NCBI RefSeq assembly: GCF_000384475.1
Contig: NZ_ARWB01000001.1
Coordinates: 4,018,122-4,082,121, forward strand
Reading direction: 5' to 3'
Length of the DNA stretch: 64,000 bases
DNA from: Methylopila sp. M107
GTDB taxonomy: Bacteria; Pseudomonadota; Alphaproteobacteria; Rhizobiales; Methylopilaceae
This document shows positions 45,912-54,804 of this stretch, one piece after another; position 1 is the stretch's first letter, and every line of letters begins with the position of its first letter. Under the pieces are notes generated by a model that ran no database searches, was not told where the DNA came from, and saw only the letters and a program-made list of their open reading frames with translations. The position numbers and the translations under genes were made by a program.

Positions 45912-47042
45912 CTAAGGCGCCTCCGCCGCCCTGTTGATGACCGGCCGCCAGTCCGGCGCGACCGCGAGCCCGAAAGCCTCCTCCAGCGTCCGCTCGATTT
46001 CCGCGGCGTCGAGTTCGCGCCGCTCGATCGGCGCGCCGGGCGGCCGCACCGTCAGCCGGTTCCCGTAAAGCGCAAGGCGCGCGTCGGGCGTGGTGCGCGC
46101 CGCGACCAGCGCGCGGGTGAAGAAGGAGGACGGGTGGGTCGAGGTGAACCAGTTGGCGCCCTCATAGTCGACCGAAAGCTGCGCCTCGTTCGAAAACTCG
46201 TAGAGCGGGGCCCACGCGCCCTGCGTCTCGACCTCGAGGCGTTTCAGCGGGCCGAACGGGACGATCCTGTAGCGCTCATGCGGCGTCGCTTGCGGTCCTT
46301 CGTCGTCGAGGGCGAGCGGCGCCGGCGGCGTAAATCCTCCGAAGCCGACGTCGACCAGATGAGCGACGTCGCCGATCGTGACCTTGAGCGTCATGTGGCT
46401 GCGGCCGAGCGGCCGTCCCGGCGGCTGGTTCATGACGACGCGCGCCATCAGCGCGTCGACCTCGAAGCCGAGCGCTGCAAGCGCGCGCCGCAACAGACCG
46501 TTCTGCTCGTAGCAATAGCCGCCGCGGCGCGCGCCGATCAGCTTGGCGTCGACGGCCTGCGCCGAGATGTCGACGCCGCGGCCCGTCAGCACGTCGATGT
46601 TCTCGAACGGGATCGCGGCGAGATGCGCCGTGATAAGCCCCCGCAGCGCGTCGACGTTCTGGCCGATCGGCCCAGCGTAAGAAATCCGCGCCAGATAGGC
46701 GGCGAGGTCGACGGCTTCGGGATCGCCGTCGCCGAGCGCCCCGGCGACGCGCGCCGCGCTCTCGTGCAGCGTCACATCCATCAGTTTTACGCGCGGATTG
46801 CGCACGAGAAGGCGCTCCCGCAGCCGGGCGCGCAGCGCGCCCGTCACCCCGCGGCCGATCGCGACGACCTCATAGGCGCCGGCGTCAGGCCGGTCAGCCG
46901 CATGCGCGGGATCGACGTCGCCGACGGCCTCGACGCCGAGCGCCCTGAGTTCCGCCAGCACGCTCTCCATCACGACCGGCGACCTGCCGATCAGCAGCGC
47001 GCGGGCGCGTTGCGCCGGTTTTGCGTCGACGGCCGCGCTCAT
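45912..47042 (-). CDS. arylamine N-acetyltransferase with fused N-terminal domain
   Basis: A 376-residue protein. From about residue 112 it is a NAT: AYLARISYAGPIGQNVDALRGLITAHLAAIPFENIDVLTGRG. The catalytic triad is Cys176 (RRGGYCYEQN), His216 (GRSHMTLKV) and Asp231 (HLVDVGFGGF). NATs move acetyl from CoA to arylamines and hydrazines. The first ~110 residues are extra: ARALLIGRSPVVMESVLAELRALGVEAVGDVDPAHA and GAYEVVAIGRGV look like a Rossmann or receiver-like domain seen beside flavin reductases. The ATG overlaps the reductase stop by 4 bp; the pair is under a SoxR box. Confidence 0.9.
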   Translation of the reverse strand: MSAAVDAKPAQRARALLIGRSPVVMESVLAELRALGVEAVGDVDPAHAADRPDAGAYEVVAIGRGVTGALRARLRERLLVRNPRVKLMDVTLHESAARVAGALGDGDPEAVDLAAYLARISYAGPIGQNVDALRGLITAHLAAIPFENIDVLTGRGVDISAQAVDAKLIGARRGGYCYEQNGLLRRALAALGFEVDALMARVVMNQPPGRPLGRSHMTLKVTIGDVAHLVDVGFGGFTPPAPLALDDEGPQATPHERYRIVPFGPLKRLEVETQGAWAPLYEFSNEAQLSVDYEGANWFTSTHPSSFFTRALVAARTTPDARLALYGNRLTVRPPGAPIERRELDAAEIERTLEEAFGLAVAPDWRPVINRAAEAP

Positions 47043-47593
47043 GCGGCGCGCTCCGCCGTGAGGTCGGCCGCGCGCGCCGTCCGCAGCGCTTCGCTCCACC
47101 ACGCCAGCCGGTCAAGCAGGCCCGCCATGGCTTTTCGCTCGCGTTCCGGATCGCGCAATGCGCCGTCCGGCCCGAACCGCTCCCATGCGCGGGCGAAGGC
47201 GACAGTTTCGCGCAGCGTGTGGGCGTCGAGCTCGGCGAACACGTTGCGCAAGTGCTCGACCGCGCGCAGGCCGCCCGAGACCCCGCCATAGGCGACGAAC
47301 GCGACCGACTTGCCGGACCATTCGCGCTCGACCGTGTCGATCAGCGCCTTCAGGGGCGCAGGAAACGAGTGGTTGTATTCGGGCGTCACGACCAGAATGG
47401 CGTCGGACCGCCCGATGCGGGCCTTGAGCGCCGCGGCGTTGGGCGGAAAGTCGTCGGCCAGCGGGTCGAGACTGTCGAGCTCGAACAGGCCGTGGTCGCG
47501 AACCTGGGCCGCGGCCCATCCGGCGACCTGGTCGCACAACCGGCCGGGGCGGGCGCTGCCATAGATCAGCGTCAGTTTCAGGGGAGGGCGCAT
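47039..47593 (-). CDS. NAD(P)H-dependent FMN reductase / quinone reductase
   Basis: A 184-residue flavodoxin-fold reductase. The phosphate-binding loop is LIYGSARPGRLCDQVAGW (GSxRxGR). AILVVTPEYNHSFPAPLKALIDTVEREWSGKSVAFVAYGGVSGGLRAVEHLR contains the family PEYNxSxPxxLKxxID motif. It likely reduces quinones or FMN, protecting against redox cyclers. It is first in a two-gene operon with the NAT fusion and starts 43 bp from a SoxR box. Confidence 0.92.
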   Translation of the reverse strand: MRPPLKLTLIYGSARPGRLCDQVAGWAAAQVRDHGLFELDSLDPLADDFPPNAAALKARIGRSDAILVVTPEYNHSFPAPLKALIDTVEREWSGKSVAFVAYGGVSGGLRAVEHLRNVFAELDAHTLRETVAFARAWERFGPDGALRDPERERKAMAGLLDRLAWWSEALRTARAADLTAERAA

Positions 47594-47635
47594 CGTTTCG
47601 CTCCAGCTTGCGGGTCGGGAGCCAGAAGAGATAAA

Positions 47636-47655
47636 ACCTCAACCATGATTGAGGT
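47636..47655. promoter_or_regulatory. SoxR box
   Basis: ACCTCAA (47636-47642), six bases CCATGA, TTGAGGT (47649-47655): perfect 7 bp arms matching the SoxR consensus CCTCAA-N6-TTGAGG. It lies in the 71 bp gap between the divergent reductase and soxR genes and ends 10 bp before the soxR ATG. Oxidised SoxR bound here would activate the reductase/NAT operon and control its own gene. Confidence 0.92.
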
Positions 47656-47664
47656 CAAGCGCCG

Positions 47665-48132
47665 ATGACGAGCCCTGTTCCGGGCGGGCCGAACCGGGAG
47701 CTGAGCGTCGGCGAAATCGCCGAGCGAAGCGGCGTCGCGGTGTCGGCGATCCACTTCTACGAGGCCAGGGGGCTGATCGCGAGCCGCCGCAACGCCGGCA
47801 ACCAGCGGCGCTTTCCGCGCGAAATGCTGCGTCGGGTCGCGGTCATCAAGGCGGCGCAGCGTCTCGGGGTCCCGCTCGCGCGCATCGCCGAGGCGCTGGC
47901 CGAACTGCCGAAGGAACGCGCGCCGTCACCCGCCGACTGGAAGCGGCTCTCGGCCCGCTGGCGCGCCGAACTCGACGCGCGCATTGCGAAGCTGACGCGG
48001 CTGCGCGACGAGCTCGAAGGCTGCATCGGCTGCGGCTGCCTCTCGACCGCCCACTGCCCGCTGCGAAACCCTGACGACGCGCTGGCGGCAGAAGGGGCGG
48101 GGCCGCGGTTTCTGGAGCGGGGGCGCGGCTGA
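47665..48132 (+). CDS. soxR: redox-sensing MerR-family regulator SoxR
   Basis: A 155-residue MerR-type activator. The N-terminal DNA-binding domain is [40 protein letters not shown] dimerisation helix follows, then the [2Fe-2S] motif [12 protein letters not shown] (Cys120, 123, 125, 131). Oxidation of the cluster by redox-active compounds switches on targets. In most non-enteric bacteria SoxR controls reductases and transporters directly; here the divergent flavin reductase/NAT operon is the evident target. The ATG lies 9 bp past the SoxR box. Confidence 0.96.
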   Translation: MTSPVPGGPNRELSVGEIAERSGVAVSAIHFYEARGLIASRRNAGNQRRFPREMLRRVAVIKAAQRLGVPLARIAEALAELPKERAPSPADWKRLSARWRAELDARIAKLTRLRDELEGCIGCGCLSTAHCPLRNPDDALAAEGAGPRFLERGRG

Positions 48133-48149
48133 ACGCGGCCGCCTCTGGA

Positions 48150-48307
48150 TCCTCCTTCGCGCAGCGGGTGAGGGGGACCATGGCGAAAGCCATCGTGGAG
48201 GGGGCGACGTTTCAGGATGAGGCGCGACGATCGGCGAAGCGCGCTACCCCCGCCCCCTCCACCGCTGCGCGGTCCCCCTCCCCCGTGCGTTCCGCACGGA
48301 GGAGGAT
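48150..48307. repeat. type C-like inverted repeat
   Basis: Left end CCTCCTTCGCGCAGCGGGTGAGGGGGACC and right end GGTCCCCCTCCCCCGTGCGTTCCGCACGGAGGAGG are approximately complementary. The centre contains CGTTTCAGGATGAGGCGCGAC, a variant of the type C core. It lies between the convergent soxR and aldolase genes. Confidence 0.7.
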
Positions 48308-48313
48308 CAGGCG

Positions 48314-50386
48314 TCACCGCAGCATCGCCGCCACTGCGCCGCCGTCGACCGTCACGACGTTTCCGGTCGTGCGCATCAGTTTGGCGGAGGCCACGAAGGC
48401 CTGCGCGACGTCTTCGGCCCGCACTTCGGCGCACAACAGGTTTCCGGCTAAGTAGTCGGCTTCAGAAACGCCTCGCGCAATGGATCTCGCGGCGATCATC
48501 TCGCCCGTCAGCAGGCCCGAGCGGATGCGGTCGGCGTTGACAGCATTCACCCTGACCCCGTCGCGCCCGTGTTCCAGCGCATATTGGCGCACGAGCGCGA
48601 GGAGCGCCGCCTTCGAGGTTCCGTAGGCGCCGAAATCGGGCCCCGGATTGACCGCCTGCTTGGAGACGTTGAACAGCAGCGCGCCGCCGAAGCCTTGCCG
48701 TCGCATGAGCCGCACGGCCTCGCGCGCGACCGTCTGGTGGCCGAAGAAGTTGAGCTCGAAGCTCTTCCGTAGCGTCTCGTCCGAGATCTCCGCCATCGCG
48801 CCGGTGAGCGCGACGCCGGCGTTCGAGACCACGACGTCGATCCCGCCGAAACGCTCGGCCACGCGCGCCAGCGCCGCTGCGACGGCGGCCGGATCGGTGA
48901 CGTCGCAGGCGAGGCCGAGCGCGCGGGGCGAGATCGCAGCGGCCGCGGCCTCTGCGCCTGCCCCGTCGATGTCGAGCAGCGCGACCTCGGCCCCCTCCGC
49001 CGCAAAGGCCTTTGCTGTCGCGGCCCCGATCGTCCCAGCGCCGCCCGTCACCACGACGACATGGCGGGCGAGCGGTTTTTCCGCGCCCTTGCCGAGCTTC
49101 GCCTGCTCGAGCGACCAGTATTCGAGGTCGAACAGGTCGGCCTCGTCGATCGGCTCGAAGCGGCCGACGGCCTCGGCGCGCAGCACGGTCGCGGCCCACG
49201 CCTCGCCGACATCGGCCGCGACGGAAGCTTCCGCCGCGCTCTTGCCGACGCCGATCAGCCCGACGCCCGGGATCGCCACGAGGCGCGGCAGCGGGTCCAG
49301 CATGGTCTTGCGCTGGACCGAGCGGGGTTCGTGGCGGGCGAAATAGGCCCTGTAGTCGTCGACGAAGCGCGAAAGCCGCGTCCCGGCGTCTGTGAGCCAG
49401 GCGTCGAGCGGATCGTCCGCAGGCGGCGTCGCGAGGACGAGCGGCCAGCCCTTGGTGCGGATGACGTGGTCCGGCGTCGAGACGCCGCGGCCGGCCAGAT
49501 CCTCAAGGCTCTCGTCGCCGAGCAGCCGGTCGATCTCCGGGCTGGATCTCCGGTCGAACAGCCAGCGCGTCGGCGCGCCCGTACTGTCGGCCGCGTGCGA
49601 AAAGGCGCCGCGAAGGCCGCAAAGCGCATCCGATGTAGATGCACGTGATGCAGCATCGCCTGCATGCGGGATCGCGATCGACACGAGCGTCCGGTCGCGC
49701 TCGCCGATGAAGCGCTCTGCCGCCGCGACGAGGTCGATCATCCGCTCGTAGGAGAGGCGCGCGCTGTCGGCGAAGGAGAAGATCCCATGCTTGACGAGCA
49801 GCAGGCCTTCGACCCTCGGGTCCGCCTCGAACGCGTCCGCGGCGGCCTTGGCGAGCGAAAAACCCGGCATGATGTAGGGCACGATCCCGATCCGCGCGCC
49901 CCAGATCTCGCGCGCGAGGCGTTCGGCGTCGGGCTGGTCGGCGACGGCGCAGACCGCGACCGAATGGGTGTGGTCGACGAATTTGTGCGGCAGGAAGGCG
50001 TGCAGCAGGGTCTCGACGGAAGGATTCGGCGCCCCCGTATCCATCAGGTTCTGCCGCTGCGCGTTCACCATCGCCTCGTCGGAGAGCGCGGACAGCGCCC
50101 TCAACGCCCGCAGCGGCTCCAGCCGCACCGCCGGATGGCCCTCGGGCTCGATGGTCGCGAGGTCCCAGCCGCTGCCCTTCACGCAGATGACGGGGACCTC
50201 CGCGCCGAACAGGTCGGTCGCCGTCGTCTTCACCGAGGTGTTGCCGCCGCCATGCATGACGAGCGCGGGGTCTTGCCCAAGCAGCCGCGCCGAATAGGTG
50301 CGCAGCGCCAGGTCCTCTGAGACGCCATGGGCGGCGTAGATGTCGACGAAGGCGCGCGCCTCGGCCTCGTTCCAGTCGATCGCCAT
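48314..50386 (-). CDS. bifunctional class II aldolase / short-chain dehydrogenase
   Basis: A 690-residue fusion. Residues about 1-400 form a class II (fuculose/rhamnulose-phosphate type) aldolase: LVMHGGGNTSVKT, metal-binding DHTHSVAVCAV and LLLVKHGIFSF. From about 438 an SDR domain has TGGAGTIGAATAKAFAAEGA (NAD-binding), VVSNAGVA and active-site YGTSK. Such fusions are usually annotated as rhamnulose-1-phosphate aldolase/lactaldehyde dehydrogenase. But here the gene starts 1 bp after mtnA, so 5-deoxy- or 5-methylthio-ribulose-1-phosphate is a likelier substrate, giving DHAP plus an aldehyde that the SDR domain would oxidise or reduce. Substrate assignment is inference. Confidence 0.9.
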   Translation of the reverse strand: MAIDWNEAEARAFVDIYAAHGVSEDLALRTYSARLLGQDPALVMHGGGNTSVKTTATDLFGAEVPVICVKGSGWDLATIEPEGHPAVRLEPLRALRALSALSDEAMVNAQRQNLMDTGAPNPSVETLLHAFLPHKFVDHTHSVAVCAVADQPDAERLAREIWGARIGIVPYIMPGFSLAKAAADAFEADPRVEGLLLVKHGIFSFADSARLSYERMIDLVAAAERFIGERDRTLVSIAIPHAGDAASRASTSDALCGLRGAFSHAADSTGAPTRWLFDRRSSPEIDRLLGDESLEDLAGRGVSTPDHVIRTKGWPLVLATPPADDPLDAWLTDAGTRLSRFVDDYRAYFARHEPRSVQRKTMLDPLPRLVAIPGVGLIGVGKSAAEASVAADVGEAWAATVLRAEAVGRFEPIDEADLFDLEYWSLEQAKLGKGAEKPLARHVVVVTGGAGTIGAATAKAFAAEGAEVALLDIDGAGAEAAAAAISPRALGLACDVTDPAAVAAALARVAERFGGIDVVVSNAGVALTGAMAEISDETLRKSFELNFFGHQTVAREAVRLMRRQGFGGALLFNVSKQAVNPGPDFGAYGTSKAALLALVRQYALEHGRDGVRVNAVNADRIRSGLLTGEMIAARSIARGVSEADYLAGNLLCAEVRAEDVAQAFVASAKLMRTTGNVVTVDGGAVAAMLR

Positions 50387-50387
50387 G

Positions 50388-51479
50388 TCAGGCCGCCTCG
50401 GCTTGCCCGGGGAACAGGCCCGAAAGGCCGCGTTCGCTTGCGGCGCAGACGCCGCGCTCGGTGATGAGCCCCGTGACGAGCCGGGCCGGCGTCACGTCGA
50501 AGGCGTAGTTCGCGGCGGCGCTGCCCTGCGGGGTGAGCCGCACGGTTTCGATCCGGCCGTCCGCGGTCGCGCCCGTCATGTGGGTCACCTCACGCGGGGA
50601 GCGCTGCTCGATCGGAACGTCCCGCACCCCGTCGCTGATCCGCCAGTCGACCGTCGAGGCCGGCAGCGCGACATAGAACGGCACGCCGTTGTCATGGGCC
50701 GCAAGGGCCTTCAGATAGGTGCCGATCTTGTTGCACACGTCGCCCGACCGGGTGGTGCGGTCGCTGCCGACGATTACGAGGTCCACCTCGCCGTGCTGCA
50801 TCAGGTGGCCGCCGGCGTTGTCGACGATCACCGTGTGAGGCACGCCTTCCTGCCCGAGCTCCCAGGCGGTAAGGCTCGCGCCCTGGTTCCGCGGCCGGGT
50901 CTCGTCGACCCATACGTGCAGATCCACGCCTCGGCGGTGCGCCTTGTAGACGGGGCTGAGCGCCGTGCCCCAGTCGACGGTCGCGAGCCAGCCGGCGTTG
51001 CAATGGGTGAGGATGTTGACGCGGCCCCGGCGTTTCGCCGCGATCTCGTCGATCAGAAGCGCGCCATGGTCGCCGATCGCCGAACACATGGCCGCGTCCT
51101 CGTCCGCGATGGCTTGCGCCTCGTCATAGGCCGCCGCGGCTCGCTCGGAGCGCGGCGCCTCGGCGAGCCGCGCGCGCATCCGCTCCAGCGCCCAGCGCAG
51201 GTTGACGGCGGTCGGGCGCGTCGCGAGCAGGGTGTCGAACGCCGCCGCGAGCGCCGCGTCGGACGGATCGTCCCGCATGGCGAGCGCCATGCCGTAAGCC
51301 CCCGTCGCGCCGATCAGCGGCGCGCCGCGCACCACCATGTCGGAGATCGCGCGCGCGGCGTCGTCGAGTGAGCGGAGCGTCGCGATCTCGAAGGCGTGCG
51401 GCAGCCGCGTCTGGTCGATCACGGCGACGTCGTCGCCCTGGCCCCAGATCGTGCGAAAATCCTGTCCGTCGACCCGCAT
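50388..51479 (-). CDS. mtnA: S-methyl-5-thioribose-1-phosphate isomerase
   Basis: A 363-residue aldose-ketose isomerase of the eIF2B-like family. It converts 5-methylthioribose-1-phosphate (and, in DHAP shunts, 5-deoxyribose-1-phosphate) to the ribulose form. Catalytic Cys160 is in [11 protein letters not shown] and Asp240 in [29 protein letters not shown] and [17 protein letters not shown] are signatures. No mtnB, C, D or mtnK/P is near. It is the first gene of a two-gene operon with the fused aldolase/SDR, 1 bp apart, which implies a route ending in DHAP instead of methionine. Confidence 0.95.
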   Translation of the reverse strand: MRVDGQDFRTIWGQGDDVAVIDQTRLPHAFEIATLRSLDDAARAISDMVVRGAPLIGATGAYGMALAMRDDPSDAALAAAFDTLLATRPTAVNLRWALERMRARLAEAPRSERAAAAYDEAQAIADEDAAMCSAIGDHGALLIDEIAAKRRGRVNILTHCNAGWLATVDWGTALSPVYKAHRRGVDLHVWVDETRPRNQGASLTAWELGQEGVPHTVIVDNAGGHLMQHGEVDLVIVGSDRTTRSGDVCNKIGTYLKALAAHDNGVPFYVALPASTVDWRISDGVRDVPIEQRSPREVTHMTGATADGRIETVRLTPQGSAAANYAFDVTPARLVTGLITERGVCAASERGLSGLFPGQAEAA

Positions 51480-51544
51480 CGAACGGTTCGTAATCCTGTG
51501 TTCGCCCTAGACAATTTTCACTCTGGATCGGCGCAAAGGGCTTT

Positions 51545-51647
51545 GCCGTCCCGGCCGCGAAGGCCGGGACGGCGGATGCGCCGACGTCGCAGGAACCACT
51601 TTAACCGCCGCGCTCCTGGATTCCAGCCTTCGCCGGGAAGAACGCCG
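51545..51647. repeat. type B dispersed repeat
   Basis: The left end is a 29 bp perfect palindrome GCCGTCCCGGCC gcgaa GGCCGGGACGGC (51545-51573). The right end CTGGATTCCAGCCTTCGCCGGGAAG resembles the half-unit seen after gyrB. It lies between the start of mtnA and the end of the nuclease gene. Confidence 0.75.
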
Positions 51648-51694
51648 GAAGCGGCGGCGCCGGGATGATATCCGTCGCAAACCTGCTTTGGCGC

Positions 51695-52768
51695 TCAAGA
51701 AGGGTCTTTCGGCGGCTCCGTCGCAATCCGGTTTAGATAGTCTTCCGCAAAGTCGACCTTAAAGGCGGCCCACAATACGAGGTGGTCCGACATCTGGAAG
51801 GTCTTCCAGGTTTTGTAGGCCGCCCGCCTGCCGGACGATTCCTTCGGGATCGAATTTTCGTAAGCGGGTTCATCCTCCGCACGAAAGACGGCTTCGTAGA
51901 AATCAAACACCCCGCCGCGTTCCGTCTCGTCGAAACGATCGCCGCGCCAGATCGCTATCTGATCGTAGAACTTACTCTTGTCGATATTGGTGCCCGTTCG
52001 CTCCGTCAGAACCTTAGGGATGCTGAAGCCGGCGTCGGTGATCGCGCTCAGCGTGGCGTCGCCATTCGAGAAAATGTTGAAATCGCCGAGTAGTATCAGC
52101 GTCTTGGATGTCGGGGGCGACGCCGGGGCGGCTGCGCCGGCGGCCGGAGCGCCCTGGCGAGCGCGATCCGCCAGGAATTTCGCCAGCTTCTGGATCTCTT
52201 CGAGGCGCCTCGGATTGAGGGCTTTGTCATCGCCGTAATAGATATGGACCGTGCACAGGTCGATCTTCGCCCAACCCGATCGAAAGCCGCAAACGAACGG
52301 GGTTCGAGCAAACTGCAGCACCAGGCCGTCGACTTTTGTCGGCGGCAGAACGATCTCGCCGGCCAAACCGTCGAACGTCACTTTGCGCCCGTCGTAGAGA
52401 AACGCCATGCGCTCGTCATTGCCGCCTCCGGCCTTGGCGGAAACGTCGGTCACGACGTATTTCCACCAGCTTCCGAGCAGGTTCCGCACTCGATCGAGCG
52501 CCCTTAGATCGTCGTTCACCTCCTGTATCGCGATCAAGTCGAAATGGTTTAGAACCTCCGCGATGTAGTAATAAGCGTCGGCGACGCGATCGCCGTACTT
52601 CGTGCTGTCGAACTCGCGGATATTCCAACTCGCGATGAGCAAGTCGCCGCCCAGCGTGCGCTTGGGCACTTTCTGGGCGACGAGAGATTTTTGCAGTCGA
52701 ATCAGGCCTTCGGCGATCCTTTTGCGCGTCGCCGGTTCTTCCCGTCTCAGACCTGCGTAATAGGGCAT
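51695..52768 (-). CDS. endonuclease/exonuclease/phosphatase family protein
   Basis: A 357-residue EEP-fold metal-dependent hydrolase (DNase I/sphingomyelinase-like). Core motifs: LLIASWNIREFDS (Asn), DLIAIQEVND (catalytic Glu), LCTVHIYYGDD (His), LILLGDFNIFS (Asp/Asn) and MSDHLVLWAAF (terminal Asp-His). There is no signal peptide, so it is cytosolic. Whether it cuts nucleic acid or a phosphodiester lipid is not evident. It is somewhat less GC-rich than its neighbours, which may hint at transfer. Confidence 0.87.
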   Translation of the reverse strand: MPYYAGLRREEPATRKRIAEGLIRLQKSLVAQKVPKRTLGGDLLIASWNIREFDSTKYGDRVADAYYYIAEVLNHFDLIAIQEVNDDLRALDRVRNLLGSWWKYVVTDVSAKAGGGNDERMAFLYDGRKVTFDGLAGEIVLPPTKVDGLVLQFARTPFVCGFRSGWAKIDLCTVHIYYGDDKALNPRRLEEIQKLAKFLADRARQGAPAAGAAAPASPPTSKTLILLGDFNIFSNGDATLSAITDAGFSIPKVLTERTGTNIDKSKFYDQIAIWRGDRFDETERGGVFDFYEAVFRAEDEPAYENSIPKESSGRRAAYKTWKTFQMSDHLVLWAAFKVDFAEDYLNRIATEPPKDPS

Positions 52769-52869
52769 GGCGCTCTCCCCTGAGTTGCACTACGCAACCT
52801 CAGGAAGAATGATGAACCAACTCAGCGTCACAATCGAAGGCAGATTTCGCCGCACTGTCGCCCGGCGCG

Positions 52870-53154
52870 TCAGGCGCTTTCGAGCGCCAGCACCCCGACC
52901 GACGCGACCACCAGCACCAGCCCGCACAGGAACACCCGATCCGCCCAGAGCTCGTATCGCTCGCCGCGATGCGGCGATCGCAGCGCCATGTAGGACAGCA
53001 GGCAGCTCAGGCTGAGGAAGAACGCCGCGCCCCAGCCGATGTCGTCCGCAAAGCCCTTATGGCTGCGGCCCGCGACGTTGAGCGCCGCAATGATGACGAG
53101 CGCGATGCCGAGCAGGTTCGACGCCGCGTTGAGGATGTGGGGGTGCTTGTCCAT
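52870..53154 (-). CDS. small three-TM membrane protein
   Basis: A 94-residue hypothetical inner-membrane protein with three hydrophobic segments: LNAASNLLGIALVIIAALNV, IGWGAAFFLSLSCLLSYMAL and RVFLCGLVLVVASVGVLAL. The second loop is charged (RSPHRGERYELWADR). It resembles small uncharacterised membrane proteins common in Hyphomicrobiales. It stands alone between the nuclease gene and a type A repeat. Confidence 0.72.
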   Translation of the reverse strand: MDKHPHILNAASNLLGIALVIIAALNVAGRSHKGFADDIGWGAAFFLSLSCLLSYMALRSPHRGERYELWADRVFLCGLVLVVASVGVLALESA

Positions 53155-53199
53155 CGCCGCGACGCTAGAGCCATTTCGGACCGGGCGAATCGATGTCGA

Positions 53200-53299
53200 C
53201 CGTCATGCCCGAGCTTGCCTCGGGTATCCACGACTTCGTCGTAGCGCGCTACGTTCCTAGAAAGTCGTGGATGCCCGGCCTGCCGGCCGGGCATGACGG
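53200..53299. repeat. type A dispersed inverted repeat
   Basis: CCGTCATG...CATGACGG element with interior GTATCCACGACTTCGTCG and AAGTCGTGGATGCCCGG, upstream of the small membrane protein and downstream of hemA. Confidence 0.88.
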
Positions 53300-53384
53300 C
53301 TGAAGCGTCGGGCGTACAACTCCCGAGCTGGAGCTTATGGGCCCCGCCGGACATGACGGCGAACCACGTCGACTTCGCGCCCGC

Positions 53385-54614
53385 TTACTCCGCCGCGATC
53401 GCCTCGTAGCGGCGGGGCAGGTCGAGCTTGTCCCAGACGGCGTCGAGCGCGCGGGCGAGATCGCGGATCAGCGCGTCGTCGTGGAGCGGGGAGGGCGAGA
53501 TCCGCAGCCGCTCCGTGCCGCGCGGCACGGTGGGGTAGTTGATCGGCTGGATGTAGATCCCGTGCTCGGCGAGCAGCATGTCGGACGCCGCCTTCGCCTT
53601 CTCTGGGCTTCCGACCAGCACCGGAACGATATGCGTCTCGGACGGCATCACGGGCAGGCCGCGGGCGCCGAGCGCGATCTTGGTCTGCAGCGCCTGGCGC
53701 TGGTGGCGGTCGCGTTCGCCTTGGGAGTTCTTGAGATGCGCCACGGAGGCGCGCGCCGCGGCCGCGATCGCGGGCGGCATGGCGGTCGTGAAGATGAAGC
53801 CCGGCGCATAGCCGCGGATGGCGTCGATCACGGGCCGCGACGCCGCGACGTAGCCGCCGATCACGCCATAGGCCTTGGCGAGCGTGCCCTCGATCACGTC
53901 GACGCGGTGCATCACGCCCTCGCGCTCGGCGATGCCCGCCCCGCGGGGGCCGTACATGCCGACCGCATGGACCTCGTCCAGATAGGTCATCGCGCCGTAT
54001 TCTTCCGCGAGGTCGCAGATCGCCGCGATCGGCGCGACGTCGCCGTCCATCGAGTAGACGCTCTCGAACGCGATCAGCTTCGGACGCGCGCGCCCGGCCT
54101 CCTTCAGCATCCGTTCGAGGTCGAACAGGTCGTTGTGTCCGAACACCTTGCGGGCGCAGCCCGAGCCGCGCATGCCGGCGATCATCGAGGCGTGGTTGAG
54201 TTCGTCCGACAGGATCAGACAGTCCGGCAGCAGCCGCGCGAGCGTCGAGATCGACGCCTCGTTCGAGACATAGCCGGAGGTGAAGACGAGCGCGCCCTCC
54301 TTGCCGTGGAGGTCGGCGAGTTCCTCTTCGAGCAGCACCAGCGGGTGGTTTGTGCCCGCGATGTTGCGGGTGCCGCCGGCGCCGGCGCCCACCGCCTGCG
54401 CGGTGTGGGTCATCGCCTGGATGACGTCGGGGTGCTGGCCCATGCCGAGATAATCGTTGGAGCACCAGACCACGACCTCGCGCGGCCCCTCGGGCGCGTG
54501 CCAGACGGCGCGCGGAAAATCTCCCGCGCGGCGTTCGAGATCCGCGAAGACCCGATAGCGCTTCTCAGCATGGAGCTGATCAACTGCGCGCCGGAAAACG
54601 TCGTCGTAACTCAT
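53385..54614 (-). CDS. hemA: 5-aminolevulinate synthase
   Basis: A 409-residue PLP enzyme making 5-aminolevulinate from glycine and succinyl-CoA, the first step of haem, corrinoid and bacteriochlorophyll synthesis in alphaproteobacteria. Seen: [77 protein letters not shown] and the PLP lysine in [15 protein letters not shown]. The start ATG 54614 ([14 protein letters not shown]) is chosen; 54626 is also possible, while 54647 would overlap a likely Irr-type operator. Confidence 0.96.
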   Translation of the reverse strand: MSYDDVFRRAVDQLHAEKRYRVFADLERRAGDFPRAVWHAPEGPREVVVWCSNDYLGMGQHPDVIQAMTHTAQAVGAGAGGTRNIAGTNHPLVLLEEELADLHGKEGALVFTSGYVSNEASISTLARLLPDCLILSDELNHASMIAGMRGSGCARKVFGHNDLFDLERMLKEAGRARPKLIAFESVYSMDGDVAPIAAICDLAEEYGAMTYLDEVHAVGMYGPRGAGIAEREGVMHRVDVIEGTLAKAYGVIGGYVAASRPVIDAIRGYAPGFIFTTAMPPAIAAAARASVAHLKNSQGERDRHQRQALQTKIALGARGLPVMPSETHIVPVLVGSPEKAKAASDMLLAEHGIYIQPINYPTVPRGTERLRISPSPLHDDALIRDLARALDAVWDKLDLPRRYEAIAAE

Positions 54615-54636
54615 GCGGCGTTCCATATCGCGCCAA

Positions 54637-54653
54637 GTGATAATCATTCTAGC
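54637..54653. promoter_or_regulatory. candidate Irr/iron-control box at hemA
   Basis: On the minus strand GCTAGAATGATTATCAC: the left half TAGAATNATT matches the Irr box core (TTAGAATNATTCTAA type) and the right half is imperfect. It lies 23-39 bp upstream of the chosen hemA start. Irr represses hemA-type genes under low iron in rhizobia (family knowledge). The match is partial, so tentative. Confidence 0.4.
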
Positions 54654-54804
54654 TCTGAATGTCGTCGTCGGAAGGGCTAAAAGCGACAGAACGCCGCGCC
54701 GTTGGGATGACGTTGGTTTAAGCGGGGCCTACGATCGCGGCTACTGACCCGCACAGGCTTGGAAGCCTCGCGACGGTCCTCGGCTCCGCGTGAAAGCTAA
54801 GGCG

